From Actinomycetota bacterium (GTDB lineage: Bacteria > Actinomycetota > Thermoleophilia > Gaiellales > Gaiellaceae), in assembly GCA_005884945.1 (NCBI GenBank), contig VAYM01000123.1:1-32051 (forward strand): 32,051 nt of DNA, written 5' to 3'. Made by a program: the position numbers and the translations under genes. The notes under the pieces were generated by a model, which ran no database searches, was not told the DNA's origin, and saw only the letters and a program-made list of their open reading frames with translations. This document shows, piece after piece, positions 14,629 through 25,600 of this stretch; within the stretch, counting starts at the first letter, position 1, and every line of letters starts with the position of its first letter.

Positions 14629-15117
14629 GTGCAAACACCCGATCCCTACCTCCCGCCGGCGGACGTCGAGGACGACTGGCTAGAGCCTACACCCCGCCCG
14701 ATCCGGCCGCTCGGCAGCGTCTGGGGCTGGGGCGGGACGCTCACCTGGGTTTCCGGCCTGGTTCTGGCGATCTCGGCGTTCACGGGCTGGTACTCCGGCG
14801 GCGGCCAGGGCGTCACGACGGCGGTGATCGGCTGGCACACCGGCACGCTCGGCAAGCTCGTCTTCTTCATCGGGCTCGCCGTGCTCGCGATCGTGGCCCT
14901 GCGGGAAGCAGGGATCGAGCTGCCGGCCACCGTGCCCGAGAGCCTCGTCGTGATCGCGCTCGGTTCGCTGTCGACGATCTTCGTGCTGATCCGCCTGATC
15001 TCGATCCCGGACGAGTTCTTCGGCTGGCGCGGACGCGGGATCGGCATCTTCATCAGCCTGATCGCGTCGCTGCTCGTCATTGCCGCCGGACTCTTACGAG
15101 CCGGCGAAGAGCTATAG
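14629..15117 (+). CDS. Four-helix membrane protein of unknown function
   Basis: A 162-residue protein with an acidic, Pro-rich cytosolic N-terminus (about 1-35) and four hydrophobic segments: WVSGLVLAISAFTGWY, LGKLVFFIGLAVLAIVAL, LVVIALGSLSTIFVLIRLI and GIFISLIASLLVIAAGLL. No catalytic motif or known family was recognised. The GTG start at 14629 follows a CATACT box by 6 bases. Its 3' end overlaps the convergent PAP2 phosphatase gene by 41 bases, so both C-termini are encoded by the same DNA. Confidence 0.75.
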   Translation: MQTPDPYLPPADVEDDWLEPTPRPIRPLGSVWGWGGTLTWVSGLVLAISAFTGWYSGGGQGVTTAVIGWHTGTLGKLVFFIGLAVLAIVALREAGIELPATVPESLVVIALGSLSTIFVLIRLISIPDEFFGWRGRGIGIFISLIASLLVIAAGLLRAGEEL

Positions 15118-15556
15118 CGACGGCGATGCCGAGCATCGCGCCGCCGACGATGTCGAGCGGATAGTGGACGCCGACGTAGACCCGCGAGAAGCCGACGGCG
15201 ACGGCCATCAGGAGCCAGAGCGGGGCAAGGCGCGGGAGTGCGAAGGTGAGGACGGTCGCGGCCGCAAAGCTCGTCGCCGCGTGGCCTGACGGAAACGAGT
15301 GGTCGTGCGGCGCCGGGACGAGTGTCTTCGGTTGGGCGTCGCGTGTGGACGGCCGTTCGACGTCGATCGCCGCCTTGAGGCCCGTCGCCGCGAGGTCGGC
15401 CACTGCGACGGCGAGCACGGTCAGGACGAAGACGCTCCACCGCCGCCAGAGAAGCCCGAGCACCAGCGCGATGCCGATCCAAAGCAGGCCGAACGTGCCG
15501 GCGTACGACAGCCCTTCGAAGACCGGGTTCAGCCAGCCGGCACGGTGGTGGACCAC
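15077..15556 (-). CDS. PAP2-family membrane phosphatase
   Basis: A 159-residue integral membrane phosphatase with the three PAP2 signatures: K61...R68-P69 (KAAIDVERP), P89-S-G-H92 (SFPSGHAATS) and S124-R125...H131...D135 (SRVYVGVHYPLD). About five membrane segments. Family substrates are lipid phosphates such as phosphatidate or undecaprenyl diphosphate; the active site faces outside. GTG 15556 is the first start in an open frame whose upstream residues (DRHLERWV) look homologous, so the true start might be an unrecognised codon further up. It lies 34 bases after the HTH-receiver gene on the same strand. Confidence 0.88.
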   Translation of the reverse strand: MVHHRAGWLNPVFEGLSYAGTFGLLWIGIALVLGLLWRRWSVFVLTVLAVAVADLAATGLKAAIDVERPSTRDAQPKTLVPAPHDHSFPSGHAATSFAAATVLTFALPRLAPLWLLMAVAVGFSRVYVGVHYPLDIVGGAMLGIAVAIALRRLVRVRRQ

Positions 15557-15590
15557 CCAGCGCTCGAGATGGCGGTCGGCCCCGAACAGG

Positions 15591-16187
15591 TCAGGCGGGC
15601 ACGATCTGCTTCGTCTGCTCGATCAGCGCGCGAAGGTCGAACGGCTTGCCGACGAAGCCCTGCGCGCCGCGTTCCGCCGCTTCGTGTTGCGCTGTGCTCT
15701 CGAGCTGGCCGCTGAACATGACGACGGGAATCGATCCGATTCCGTGCTGTTCCTGTACGCGGCGCAACATCTCCCAGCCGTCGACCTGCGGCATCATCAC
15801 GTCGAGGAGGATCAAATCCGGCGCGTCGTTCTCGACCGCCTTGAGTCCCTGCTCGGCGTCGCCCGCCTCGACCACCGCGTAGCCCTCGATCTCCAGGTTG
15901 ACCCGCACGATCTCGCGGACCTGCGGATCGTCGTCGACGACGAGGACGAGCGGCCCGCGCGCAGGCTTCCCCGGGCCCGAGCGTTCGAGGAACGCGTCGA
16001 GGTCAGCGCGCCGGTATCGGCGATGCCCTCCGGGCGTGTAGAACGCCGGCACGCGCCCGAGGTCGGACCACTTGCGGATCGTGCTCTGCGCGACGCCGAG
16101 GTACTTGGCGGCCTGCCCGAGCGTCAGCCATTCGGTATCCCCTCCGGCAGCCCGGCGCGGACCGCTGCCCGGCTCTCGGTAGCCCAT
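15591..16187 (-). CDS. Excisionase/MerR-type HTH fused to a receiver domain
   Basis: A 198-residue regulator. An N-terminal winged HTH (about 19-67: TLGQAAKYLGVAQSTIRKWSDLGRVPAFYTPGGHRRYRRADLDAFL) of the excisionase/BldC-like HTH_17 class is joined by a Gly/Pro linker to a complete receiver domain (79-198). The receiver has D85-D87, phospho-acceptor D129 (LLDVMMPQVDGW), S159 and K181 (GKPFD). This order, DNA-binding first and receiver last, is opposite to most response regulators. No histidine kinase gene adjoins it. ATG 16187 follows a TAGATT box by 8 bases. PAP2 phosphatase is downstream on the same strand. Confidence 0.88.
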   Translation of the reverse strand: MGYREPGSGPRRAAGGDTEWLTLGQAAKYLGVAQSTIRKWSDLGRVPAFYTPGGHRRYRRADLDAFLERSGPGKPARGPLVLVVDDDPQVREIVRVNLEIEGYAVVEAGDAEQGLKAVENDAPDLILLDVMMPQVDGWEMLRRVQEQHGIGSIPVVMFSGQLESTAQHEAAERGAQGFVGKPFDLRALIEQTKQIVPA

Positions 16188-16195
16188 CGCCCGCG

Positions 16196-16201
16196 AATCT
16201 A
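16196..16201 (-). promoter_or_regulatory. Putative -10 box (TAGATT) for the HTH-receiver gene
   Basis: TAGATT on the minus strand ends 8 bases before ATG 16187; leaderless arrangement. Confidence 0.45.
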
Positions 16202-16218
16202 ACCGAAGCTGCCGGTTC

Positions 16219-16608
16219 TTACACCTTGCGCTCGAGGCCGTCGTCCGGGAGGGTCTCCCAGGCCGCGACGGAGCGGACGTAGACGTGGGCGCCCGGCTTC
16301 GGCTCGAAACCCTGCTCGAGCGTGGGGACTCGGATGCTCGTCCGCTCGGAGGTCGGCCAGCCGCCTCCGAAGAGGTTCGTTCCGCAGACCGAGCAGAAGG
16401 TCTTCGCGGTGCCCTCCTCGGGCTGGAACGTGCGAACGAGTTCTTCCCCGTCCACGATCCGGACGGCCGCGGTCGGCACGCCGACGTTCGCGGTGCCGGC
16501 ACCGCCGGAGAGCCGCTTGCACGTCGTGCAATGGCAGAACCGCAGCGGCGACGGCTCGGCGTCGACCTCGAACCGCACGCCGCCGCAAAGACAGCTTCCG
16601 CGGATCAC
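16219..16608 (-). CDS. GFA/CENP-V domain zinc protein
   Basis: A 129-residue protein of the glutathione-dependent formaldehyde-activating (GFA) fold. Zinc ligands: C6/C8 (SCLCGGVRF), C25/C27/C30 (FCHCTTC) and C72/C75 (FCSVCGTNLFGG). Actinobacteria generally lack glutathione, so a role in formaldehyde activation should not be assumed; the domain is often simply a zinc scaffold. The GTG start at 16608 overlaps the stop of the upstream small membrane protein (GTGA), and that gene overlaps the one before it, giving a three-gene coupled unit (17137 to 16219). Confidence 0.85.
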   Translation of the reverse strand: MIRGSCLCGGVRFEVDAEPSPLRFCHCTTCKRLSGGAGTANVGVPTAAVRIVDGEELVRTFQPEEGTAKTFCSVCGTNLFGGGWPTSERTSIRVPTLEQGFEPKPGAHVYVRSVAAWETLPDDGLERKV

Positions 16609-16829
16609 GGTGTGATCGTAGAGCCGGGCGGGACGCTCGGGAGCGACACCGTGCGCTCGAGGGTCACGGTGCCACCGCGGCCCGGATTGTCGTGCAACGC
16701 CTGACCCAGCGCGATTCCGAGACCGAACACGATCAGGATCAACGCGACGCGAAAGCTCCAGCGCGCGACCTCCTCGCGGCGACGACGCCGCCGGCGAGCG
16801 TGCCGCTCCAGCGGCGACAGCGCCGTCAC
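16605..16829 (-). CDS. Small Arg-rich single-pass membrane protein
   Basis: A 74-residue protein with an N-terminal poly-basic stretch (ERHARRRRRRREEVARW, about 8-24), one membrane helix (about 25-45: FRVALILIVFGLGIALGQAL) and an extracytoplasmic tail ending in VSLPSVPPGSTITP. The same helix followed by HDNPG and a short polar tail is common in actinobacterial unknowns, but no function can be given. The GTG start at 16829 overlaps the upstream stop (GTGA), and its stop overlaps the GFA start. Confidence 0.72.
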   Translation of the reverse strand: MTALSPLERHARRRRRRREEVARWSFRVALILIVFGLGIALGQALHDNPGRGGTVTLERTVSLPSVPPGSTITP

Positions 16830-17137
16830 GGCCGGTAGTCGTTGGCGCCACGCTGGTACCTGTGGAACGCCGCGTCCTGCACGAGCGCGAGCGTACGCGG
16901 CCAGCCCGGCGTCGCGGCGCGCTCCTCGACGGCGGCGTGAACCCAGGCGTCCGCCTTCGCGTACGTCGCCGCGAGCTCGTCGAGCGTGAACGTCTCACCG
17001 ACGCGCTTCCGCAGCTCGTCGGTGACGACCTCGAGCTGCGCGAGCAGACGAGGACGCGCGACTGGATCGCGCAACAGCTCCTCGAAGCGACGGTTTCCTC
17101 GCCCCCACTCCTGCCGGATCGTGTCGACCGCGAGCAC
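16826..17137 (-). CDS. Conserved-looking alpha-helical protein of unknown function
   Basis: A 103-residue soluble protein with no signal peptide or membrane segment. It is mostly helical: VDTIRQEWGRGNRRFEELL, LLAQLEVVTDELRKRVG, TLDELAATYAKADAWVHAAV, and a Trp/Arg-rich end. I do not recognise a characterised family. The GTG start at 17137 follows a TAGAGT box by 8 bases. It is the first gene of a three-gene overlapping unit with a small membrane protein and the GFA-type protein. DUF501 is 11 bases upstream on the same strand. Confidence 0.7.
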   Translation of the reverse strand: MLAVDTIRQEWGRGNRRFEELLRDPVARPRLLAQLEVVTDELRKRVGETFTLDELAATYAKADAWVHAAVEERAATPGWPRTLALVQDAAFHRYQRGANDYRP

Positions 17138-17145
17138 GGGCGCGG

Positions 17146-17151
17146 ACTCTA
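17146..17151 (-). promoter_or_regulatory. Putative -10 box (TAGAGT) for the helical-protein operon
   Basis: TAGAGT on the minus strand ends 8 bases before GTG 17137. It overlaps the DUF501 stop codon (17149-17151). Confidence 0.42.
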
Positions 17152-17607
17152 CTCAGAACAGCACGCCGGCGGCCAAAGCGGTTCCAGCTCCCGGACGACG
17201 CGCTCGCCCAGCTCGTAGCCGGGTTGCGCGAGCGCGAACGCAACATGGGCGTGCAGGCACTTCAGGCTGCCCGCGCCGCGGCGGGAGCCGCCGATCCCAG
17301 CGTCGAGCTCCGGCCGCAGACGCCGTTGGTCCGCGTCTGCACGGGACAGGCTCGCGGCGAGCGTCGGATCGTCTTTCGCCGCCTGCGTCCAGCGCTCGAC
17401 TCCACCGGCCGCCTCGAGTCGCGAGACCTGTGCGACGAGGTGCGGGCACGTGAGCCAGTACGTCGTCGGGAACGGCGCGCCTGCGTCGTCGTACGGCGCC
17501 TGTTCGGTTACCGCCGGTCGCCCGAACGGACACCGGACGACCACGCGGCGAAACGCGCGCGGCGAGCGGCCGAGCTGACGCGCGACGATCTCACGGTCAC
17601 TTTCCAC
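17149..17607 (-). CDS. DUF501 family protein
   Basis: A 152-residue protein with the actinobacterial DUF501 signature: VARQLGRSPRAFRRVVVRCPFGRPAV, then PFPTTYWLTCPHLVAQVSRLEAAGG and a Cys/His-containing end (GSLKCLHAHVAFALAQPGYELGE). Function is not established. The eno - ftsB - DUF501 arrangement is widely conserved in Actinobacteria, and here pyk sits between eno and ftsB. The GTG start at 17607 overlaps the ftsB 3' end by 11 bases and follows a TAGCCT box by 8 bases, so both read-through and an internal promoter are possible. Confidence 0.87.
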   Translation of the reverse strand: MESDREIVARQLGRSPRAFRRVVVRCPFGRPAVTEQAPYDDAGAPFPTTYWLTCPHLVAQVSRLEAAGGVERWTQAAKDDPTLAASLSRADADQRRLRPELDAGIGGSRRGAGSLKCLHAHVAFALAQPGYELGERVVRELEPLWPPACCSE

Positions 17608-17935
17608 TCCGCGCAAGGCTAGCCTCGTGCGCGCGCCACGCCTCGATCCCCTTGACGATGTAGAGGTGCTCGCCCGGTCGCACGTACCCGAGCTCGCGTG
17701 CCTGACGCGCAAGCGCGCCGAGGCTCGTCGTCGCCGCGAGCCGACGTTCGAGCTGCTGCCTTTGCGTTGAGAGCTGAGCGACCTGCGCGCGCTGCGACGA
17801 GAGCTCGTTCCGCGTCGAGAAGTACGTTCGCAGCGCGTGGTAGTAGAGGTACGCGACGATGACGACGCCCGCGACGACGGACCACCGGCGCGCGAGCGTC
17901 GCAGCAGGCGGGCGGCGGGATCGCTTGCGAGCCAT
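17597..17935 (-). CDS. ftsB: FtsB/DivIC septum formation initiator
   Basis: A 112-residue bitopic division protein: a basic cytosolic N-terminus (MARKRSRRPP), one membrane helix (about 18-36), a periplasmic coiled coil (about 40-70: RNELSSQRAQVAQLSTQRQQLERRL) and the conserved end ARELGYVRPGEHLYIV. It would form the FtsQ-FtsB-FtsL-type divisome complex. ATG 17935 has a Shine-Dalgarno-like AAGGGAG about 6 bases upstream. It lies downstream of pyk on the same strand and overlaps DUF501. Confidence 0.9.
   Translation of the reverse strand: MARKRSRRPPAATLARRWSVVAGVVIVAYLYYHALRTYFSTRNELSSQRAQVAQLSTQRQQLERRLAATTSLGALARQARELGYVRPGEHLYIVKGIEAWRAHEASLARSGK
17616..17621 (-). promoter_or_regulatory. 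Putative -10 box (TAGCCT) for DUF501
   Basis: TAGCCT on the minus strand ends 8 bases before GTG 17607, within the end of ftsB. Confidence 0.38.
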
Positions 17936-18003
17936 GGCCGCTCCCTTTTCGGGAACGGTCGAGCTCTTCCTACGCGGTTCAGAGCCCGCACCGGCCTCGA
18001 CGC

Positions 18004-18023
18004 GGCGTCGCCGAGTCGACGCC
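18004..18023 (-). terminator. Hairpin immediately after pyk
   Basis: A perfect 7-bp stem (GGCGTCG/CGACGCC) with a 6-base loop starts right after the pyk stop (18024-18026). No T-run follows, so it may stabilise the pyk mRNA end rather than terminate. The remaining bases to ftsB hold only a small stem next to the ftsB ribosome site. Confidence 0.4.
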
Positions 18024-19445
18024 TTAGGCCACGTCGACCTTGATGACGTTCGTCGAGCCTGGGATGTTCACGGCCGTGCCCGCGGTGATGACGACCGTGT
18101 CGCCGTCGACCACGAGGCCGCTCTCCCGCGCTGCGGCGAGCGAGCGGTCCCACAGGTCCTCGACGTTCGCCGTCTCCGGGATCCAGCGCGGCGTCACGCC
18201 CCACTCGAGTGCCATCTGACGGACGGCCCACTCGTGATGCGACAGGCCGATGATCGGCCGCCGCGGACGCAGCCGCGCGACCGCCGAAGCCGTCTTGCCC
18301 GTGAAGGTCGGGACGAGCATCGCCGCCGCGCCGAGCGACTCGGCGATGTCGCACGCCGCATTCGACATCGCGTTGCCGATCGTCGGATCCTCCGTCGCCT
18401 CGGGAATCTGGTGCCGGTAGCCCAGGCTCGGCTCGACGGCGCGGGCGATGCGGTCCATCGTCGCCACCGCCTCGATCGGATACTCGCCCGTCGCCGTCTC
18501 CGCGGACAGCATCACCGCCGACGTGCCGTCGAGGATCGCGTTCGCGACGTCGCTCGCCTCGGCGCGCGTCGGCTCGGGGTGGTGGATCATCGACTCGAGC
18601 ATCTGCGTCGCGGTGATCACGGGCTTTCCGCGCTCGAGCGAGCGCCGGATGATCCGCTTCTGCAGAAGCGGGACGAGAGCGGCGCCGATCTCCACTCCGA
18701 GGTCGCCGCGCGCCACCATCACCGCATCTGTCTCGGTGAGGACGTCCTCGAGCGCGTCGATTGCCTCCGCTTTCTCGATCTTCGCGATCACGTGCGCGGG
18801 CGAGCCGTGCTGGTCGATGAGCGCCTTCAGGTCGCGCACGTCCGCAGCGGAGCGGACGAAAGACAGCGCGACGTAGTCGACGCCGAGCTCGAGGGCGAAG
18901 TCGAGGTCCTCGAGGTCCTTCCGCGTCAGAGACGGGATCGGAATCGGGACGCCGGGGAGATTGACGCCCTTGTGGGACGTCACCGCTCCGCCGACGACCA
19001 CGCCGCAGCGCGCACGCCCGGCGACCATCTCCTCGACCCGCAGCCGGACGTGGCCGTCATCGATCAGCACCTCGTGACCCGGTCGCAAGACCTCGCCGAT
19101 CGCCGAGGGCGCGATCTCGAGCTCACCGTTGTGCGGCTTCAAGCCGTCGCCGCAGACGACCGTCACCTCCGTCCCCTGCTCCAGCACGACGGGCGTATCG
19201 AGGTGCCCAACTCGGAGCTTCGGTCCCTGAAGGTCGCCGATGAGGGCGACCGGCTTGCCCGTGCGCTCCTTTGCGTCGCGAACGAGCTCCGCGGTCCGGG
19301 AGTGGTCGTCGTGCGTGCCGTGCGAGAGGTTGAGGCGCGCCGCGTCCATGCCCGCGTCGATCAGAGCGCGCACCCGCTCGGGCGTTGCCGACGCAGGCCC
19401 GATCGTGGCGACGATCTTCGTGCGGCGTGGCGCGGCACCGGCCAT
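18024..19445 (-). CDS. pyk: Pyruvate kinase
   Basis: A 473-residue pyruvate kinase, the usual bacterial length. Motifs: RRTKIVATIGPAS at the N-terminus, MDAARLNLSHGTHDDH, DLQGPKLRVG, KGVNLPG, the catalytic stretch VIAKIEKAEAIDALEDVL (Lys and Glu), DAVMVARGDLGVEIG, ITATQMLESMI and SAVMLSAETATGEYP. The C-terminal allosteric domain (AAMLVPTFTGKTASAVARLRP) is present. It converts PEP and ADP to pyruvate and ATP in the cytoplasm. ATG 19445 follows a TACTCT box by 8 bases; an AGGAGAG abuts the ATG. It lies just downstream of enolase, the preceding glycolytic step. Confidence 0.96.
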   Translation of the reverse strand: MAGAAPRRTKIVATIGPASATPERVRALIDAGMDAARLNLSHGTHDDHSRTAELVRDAKERTGKPVALIGDLQGPKLRVGHLDTPVVLEQGTEVTVVCGDGLKPHNGELEIAPSAIGEVLRPGHEVLIDDGHVRLRVEEMVAGRARCGVVVGGAVTSHKGVNLPGVPIPIPSLTRKDLEDLDFALELGVDYVALSFVRSAADVRDLKALIDQHGSPAHVIAKIEKAEAIDALEDVLTETDAVMVARGDLGVEIGAALVPLLQKRIIRRSLERGKPVITATQMLESMIHHPEPTRAEASDVANAILDGTSAVMLSAETATGEYPIEAVATMDRIARAVEPSLGYRHQIPEATEDPTIGNAMSNAACDIAESLGAAAMLVPTFTGKTASAVARLRPRRPIIGLSHHEWAVRQMALEWGVTPRWIPETANVEDLWDRSLAAARESGLVVDGDTVVITAGTAVNIPGSTNVIKVDVA

Positions 19446-19453
19446 CTCTCCTG

Positions 19454-19459
19454 AGAGTA
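19454..19459 (-). promoter_or_regulatory. Putative -10 box (TACTCT) for pyk
   Basis: TACTCT on the minus strand ends 8 bases before ATG 19445, between the eno-end palindrome and pyk. Confidence 0.35.
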
Positions 19460-19482
19460 GCGCCGCCGTCTGTCGTAAGAGC

Positions 19483-21562
<2,080 letters not shown>

Positions 21563-21566
<4 letters not shown>

Positions 21567-22639
21567 TTCGTCGCGGTCGCGGCCGTCGTGGCCGTGAACT
21601 GTGCGCACGGATCCGGCGTCGGCGTGTAACCCGCCTGGTACTTGATCCGACCCGGCTTGCAGAAGGACTTCTGCATGCCGTTGATCCAGTTCGTCATCAC
21701 TTCGTTCTTCTTCGTCTGCTCGAGCTGCTGTCGGATCGAGGCCTTCACCTTGTCGAGCGGAGTCGTCGACGGTGCGCGGACCGGCGAGAGCGCCTGGATG
21801 ATGAACCAGCCGTACTGGCCGCTGTGGACGGGCTTCGCAATCTGACCGGTGCCGAGCGAGAACGCCGTCTTGTCGAACTCCGGCACCTGCCGACCCTTCG
21901 TAATCGTCAGCTTGCCGCCCTTCGACGCGGAGCTCGGATCCTGGGAGTACTTCTTCGCGAGCTTCGCGAAGTTCTTCTCGTGCGCCGCGACGAGCTCGGC
22001 GTAGAGCTTGGCGGCGAGCGCCTTCGACTTGACGAGGATGTGACGGACGTCACGCGTCTGCGCCTGCTTGTAGATCGCCTTGTTCTTGTCGTAGTACGCC
22101 TTGACCGTCGCGTCGGACACGTGCACGTTGCCCGTCACCTTCTTGTACACGTCCTCCGACAGCAGCTGGAACTGCTCGAACGTCTTGTACTGGTCGACCG
22201 TTAGCCCCTGCTGCTTCAGCGCCGCCTCGAACTTCTTCTCGTCGTTCCCGTACGACTGCTTCTTCACGAGGTCGACGCGGTCGTTGATCTCCTTGTCGCT
22301 GACGTGGACGCCGATGTCCTTTGCGCGCTGTGCGAGCTCCGCGCGCTGGAGGAGGTACGTCAGCGCCTGGCCCTGGAGCGCGATGTACTCCTTCGTGCCG
22401 GGCTTCGGGAACTTCTGCTTGTTCGTCTCGTAGCTCTTCTTCGCGCGCTCCATCATCACGTTGAGGTCGTCCTTCGACACGTGCTGTCCGCCGACGACGA
22501 TGACGTCGCTGGAGTGGAGCGAGGCCGATCCGCCACCGCCGCCGCACGCGGCGACGACGAGCACGACGAGGAGCGTGAGAAGGGCGAGCGGTGCGAGGTT
22601 CCTCATGGAAAAAGCGCCACGTGCAGCGGTCTTGCTCAC
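21563..22639 (-). CDS. Parvulin-type peptidyl-prolyl isomerase lipoprotein (SurA/PrsA-like)
   Basis: A 358-residue exported foldase. The lipobox VAAC has C32 as the likely lipidated residue, followed by a Gly/Ser linker. A SurA_N-like helical domain (about 40-200) precedes a parvulin rotamase domain (about 205-300: TRDVRHILVKSKALAAKLYAEL, FAKLAKKYSQDPSSASKGGKL, FSLGTGQIAKPVHSGQYGWFIIQAL). The Lys-rich, Cys-poor remainder ends in a short Thr-rich tail. GTG 22639 overlaps the mfd stop as GTGA; ATG 22606 is an alternative that still keeps the signal peptide. It would assist folding of secreted proteins. Confidence 0.88.
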
Positions 22640-25600
22640 GCTGCCTGGCGCGCGGCGAGTATAGCATCGACCAGCCGGAGCGCCTGCGGAAAACCCTCCT
22701 CCCGCAGGGTGATCTCCCGGTTCGCGACGGTGTAGACAGCGGTCGAGACGCGGTTTCGCAGCGAGCGCAGCTCACCGGAGCCGAGGACGAGCTGGCCCAC
22801 GCTCGCGCGGCCGCCGCGGAAGACGAAGTAGTCCGCGCCCAGCTGCGCCAGCTTGAGCTTCGCCTCCTGGATCAGGAACAGGTTCTCGACCGGCTCCGGG
22901 AGCGGGCCGTACCGGTCCTCGGTCGCCGCCTGCAACTCGCGCAGCTCGTCCTCCGACTCCGAGAGCGCGAGCCGGCGATGGAGGTCGATCTTCAACGCCT
23001 CCGAGCCGATGTAGTTCGCCGGCACGTACGCGTCGACACGTGCGTCGACCCGGACCGGGCGCGCGATGACGCGGCGCTCCCCGCTCAGCTCCGCGACCGC
23101 TTCGGCGAGCAGCTCGACGTAGAGCTCGAAGCCGAGAGCGGCGACGTGACCGGACTGCTCGTCGCCGAGCAGGTTCCCGGCGCCGCGGATCTCGAGGTCG
23201 CGCATCGCGATCGCGAACCCCGCGCCGAGCTCGGTGTGGTCGGCGAGCGTCGCAAGCCGCGCGCGTGCTTCGGGAGTCAGCTCCGACATGTCCGGATAGA
23301 AGAGATATGCGTGCGCCGTGACGTCGGATCGGCCGACGCGTCCGCGGATCTGGTACAGCTGCGCGAGGCCGAGCGTGTCCGCCCGCTCGACGACGAGCGT
23401 GTTCGCCTGTGGAATGTCGAGGCCGGACTCGATGATCGTCGTCGAGACGAGCACGTCCGCGTCTCCGCGCAGGAACGCGTGCATCCTCTCCTCGAGCTCG
23501 CGCTCGCGCATCTGCCCGTGCGCGACGAGCAAGCGCAGGCCGGGGCACAGCTGCTGCAGCTTCTCGGCGGCCTCCTCGATCGTCTCGACGCGGTTGTGGA
23601 GATAGAACGATTGCCCGCCGCGCTCGTGCTCGCGCTCGAGCGCGAGCTTCACGATCTCCTCGTCGTACTCGGCGACGGTCGTGCGGATCGGGCGTCGGCC
23701 TTCCGGCGGCGTCTCGATGATCGAGATGTCGCGGAGACCCGAGAGCGACATGTGCAGCGTCCGTGGAATGGGCGTCGCGCTCAGCGTCAGCACGTCGACC
23801 TCGAGCCGCAGCGAGCGCAGCAGCTCTTTTTGCGCGACGCCGAAGCGCTGCTCCTCGTCGAGGATCACGAGGCCGAGCTCTTTCGGGATCACATCGCGGC
23901 TCAGGATCCGGTGCGTCCCGATCAGCACGTCGACCTTGCCGCCTTGGAAGTCCGCGAGCACCTGCTTGACCTCTCTCGGCGGACGGAACCGCGAGACCAT
24001 CTCGACCCGGATCGGGAAGTCGCGATACCGGCTCCGGAAGGTGTGCCAGTGCTGCTCCGCGAGGATCGTCGTCGGCGCAAGCATCAGCGTCTGCTTGCCG
24101 TTGACGGCAACGGCGAACGCGGCGCGGATCGCCACCTCCGTCTTGCCGAAGCCGACGTCGCCGCAGACGAGGCGGTCCATCGGACGCGGCGCTTCGAGGT
24201 CTTCCTTGACGGCCTCGATCGCCGTCTGCTGGTCGGCCGTCTCGCGATACGGGAACTCTGCCTCGAGGCGTTCGAGCCACTCGTTCCGCAGGTCGTACGG
24301 CACGCCCGGCGACTGCTGCCGTTGCGCATACAGCGCGAGCAGCTCGCCCGCGAGCTCGCGCACGCTCTCCCGCGCACGCGTCTTGAGGTTTTCCCATGCC
24401 TTGCCGCCGAGCTTCGACAGCGCGGGAGCTGTGGAGTCTGCGCCGATGTAGCGCGAGACCTTTCCCACCTGCTCGTGCGGGACGTACAGGCGGTCGTCGC
24501 CGCGAAACGCGAGCAGGAGGTAGTCGCGCGTGACGCCCGCGACCTCCTTCGTCTCGAAGCTCACCAGCTTGCCGATGCCGTGGTCCTCGTGGACGACGTA
24601 GTCGCCGGTACGCAGGTCGGCGAAGGACTGCAGCGAGCGAGCGCCCAGACGCCGTTCGCGCGGCGGGCGCCTGCGGAAGACCTGCGTGTCCGGAAGCAGC
24701 ACGAGGCCGAGGTCGCGCCACACGAAGCCGCGCCGCGCCGGTGTGACCGCGAAGAGGAGCTCCGCCTCGCGCGGCAGCCCCTCGCCGTCGTCCAGGATTC
24801 GCGCGTCGACGCGCCGCAAGAGGTTCTGCTGGCGCAGCGCCTCGCCGCGATGCGGGAATGCGACGACGACGCGATGTCCGGCGCGCACGAAGGCGGCGAG
24901 CTCGTTCTCGGCCTCGGCGAGGCCGCGCGCGACGAGCGCGGGGCGTTGCGCCTCGAACGCGAAGGGCTGTCCGGAGGGCAGCGGGTCGAGCCGAGCCGCG
25001 CGTTCGAGCGAGATCGGCTCGAGGTTCTCTTCCTCCCACACCGAGCGGACTTCGTCCGGCTCCCAGACGAGGTCGACGGCCCCGAGCGGCGGCACGAGGT
25101 CGTCGGGCATGGAAATGGGCTCGTCCTCGTCCACGAGGTGCGTCTCCGCGAGATCGAGACGCCGCTCGGCCGCCGGATAGATCACGGCCTCTTCGACCGA
25201 GTGCAGCGCCCGCTGCGTGAACGGGGAGAACGCACGAATCGCTTCGATCTCGTCGCCCCAGAACTCGATGCGGAGCGGCTCACGGCCGGTCGTCGGGAAC
25301 ACGTCGACGAGACCGCCGCGCACCGCGAACTGTCCGCGCTCGTCCGCGCGCTCGACGCGCTCGTAGCCGGCGAGCGCGAGCGCCTCCGTCAGCGCCTCGA
25401 GCGACAACTCGACGCGGGGGCCGACTCGGATCGCCTCGGGCCGCGCTTCGACCGGCGGCAGCGGCTCGGCGACCGCTGCGGCCGACGCGCACACCAGGCC
25501 GCCACGCGCGAGCACGTCGAGTGCACGCGCGCGCTCGCCCACGAGGTGGGGCGGCGGCTCGAGCCCGGAGCCCCAGCGGACGCCACGGCTCGGGAGCAGC

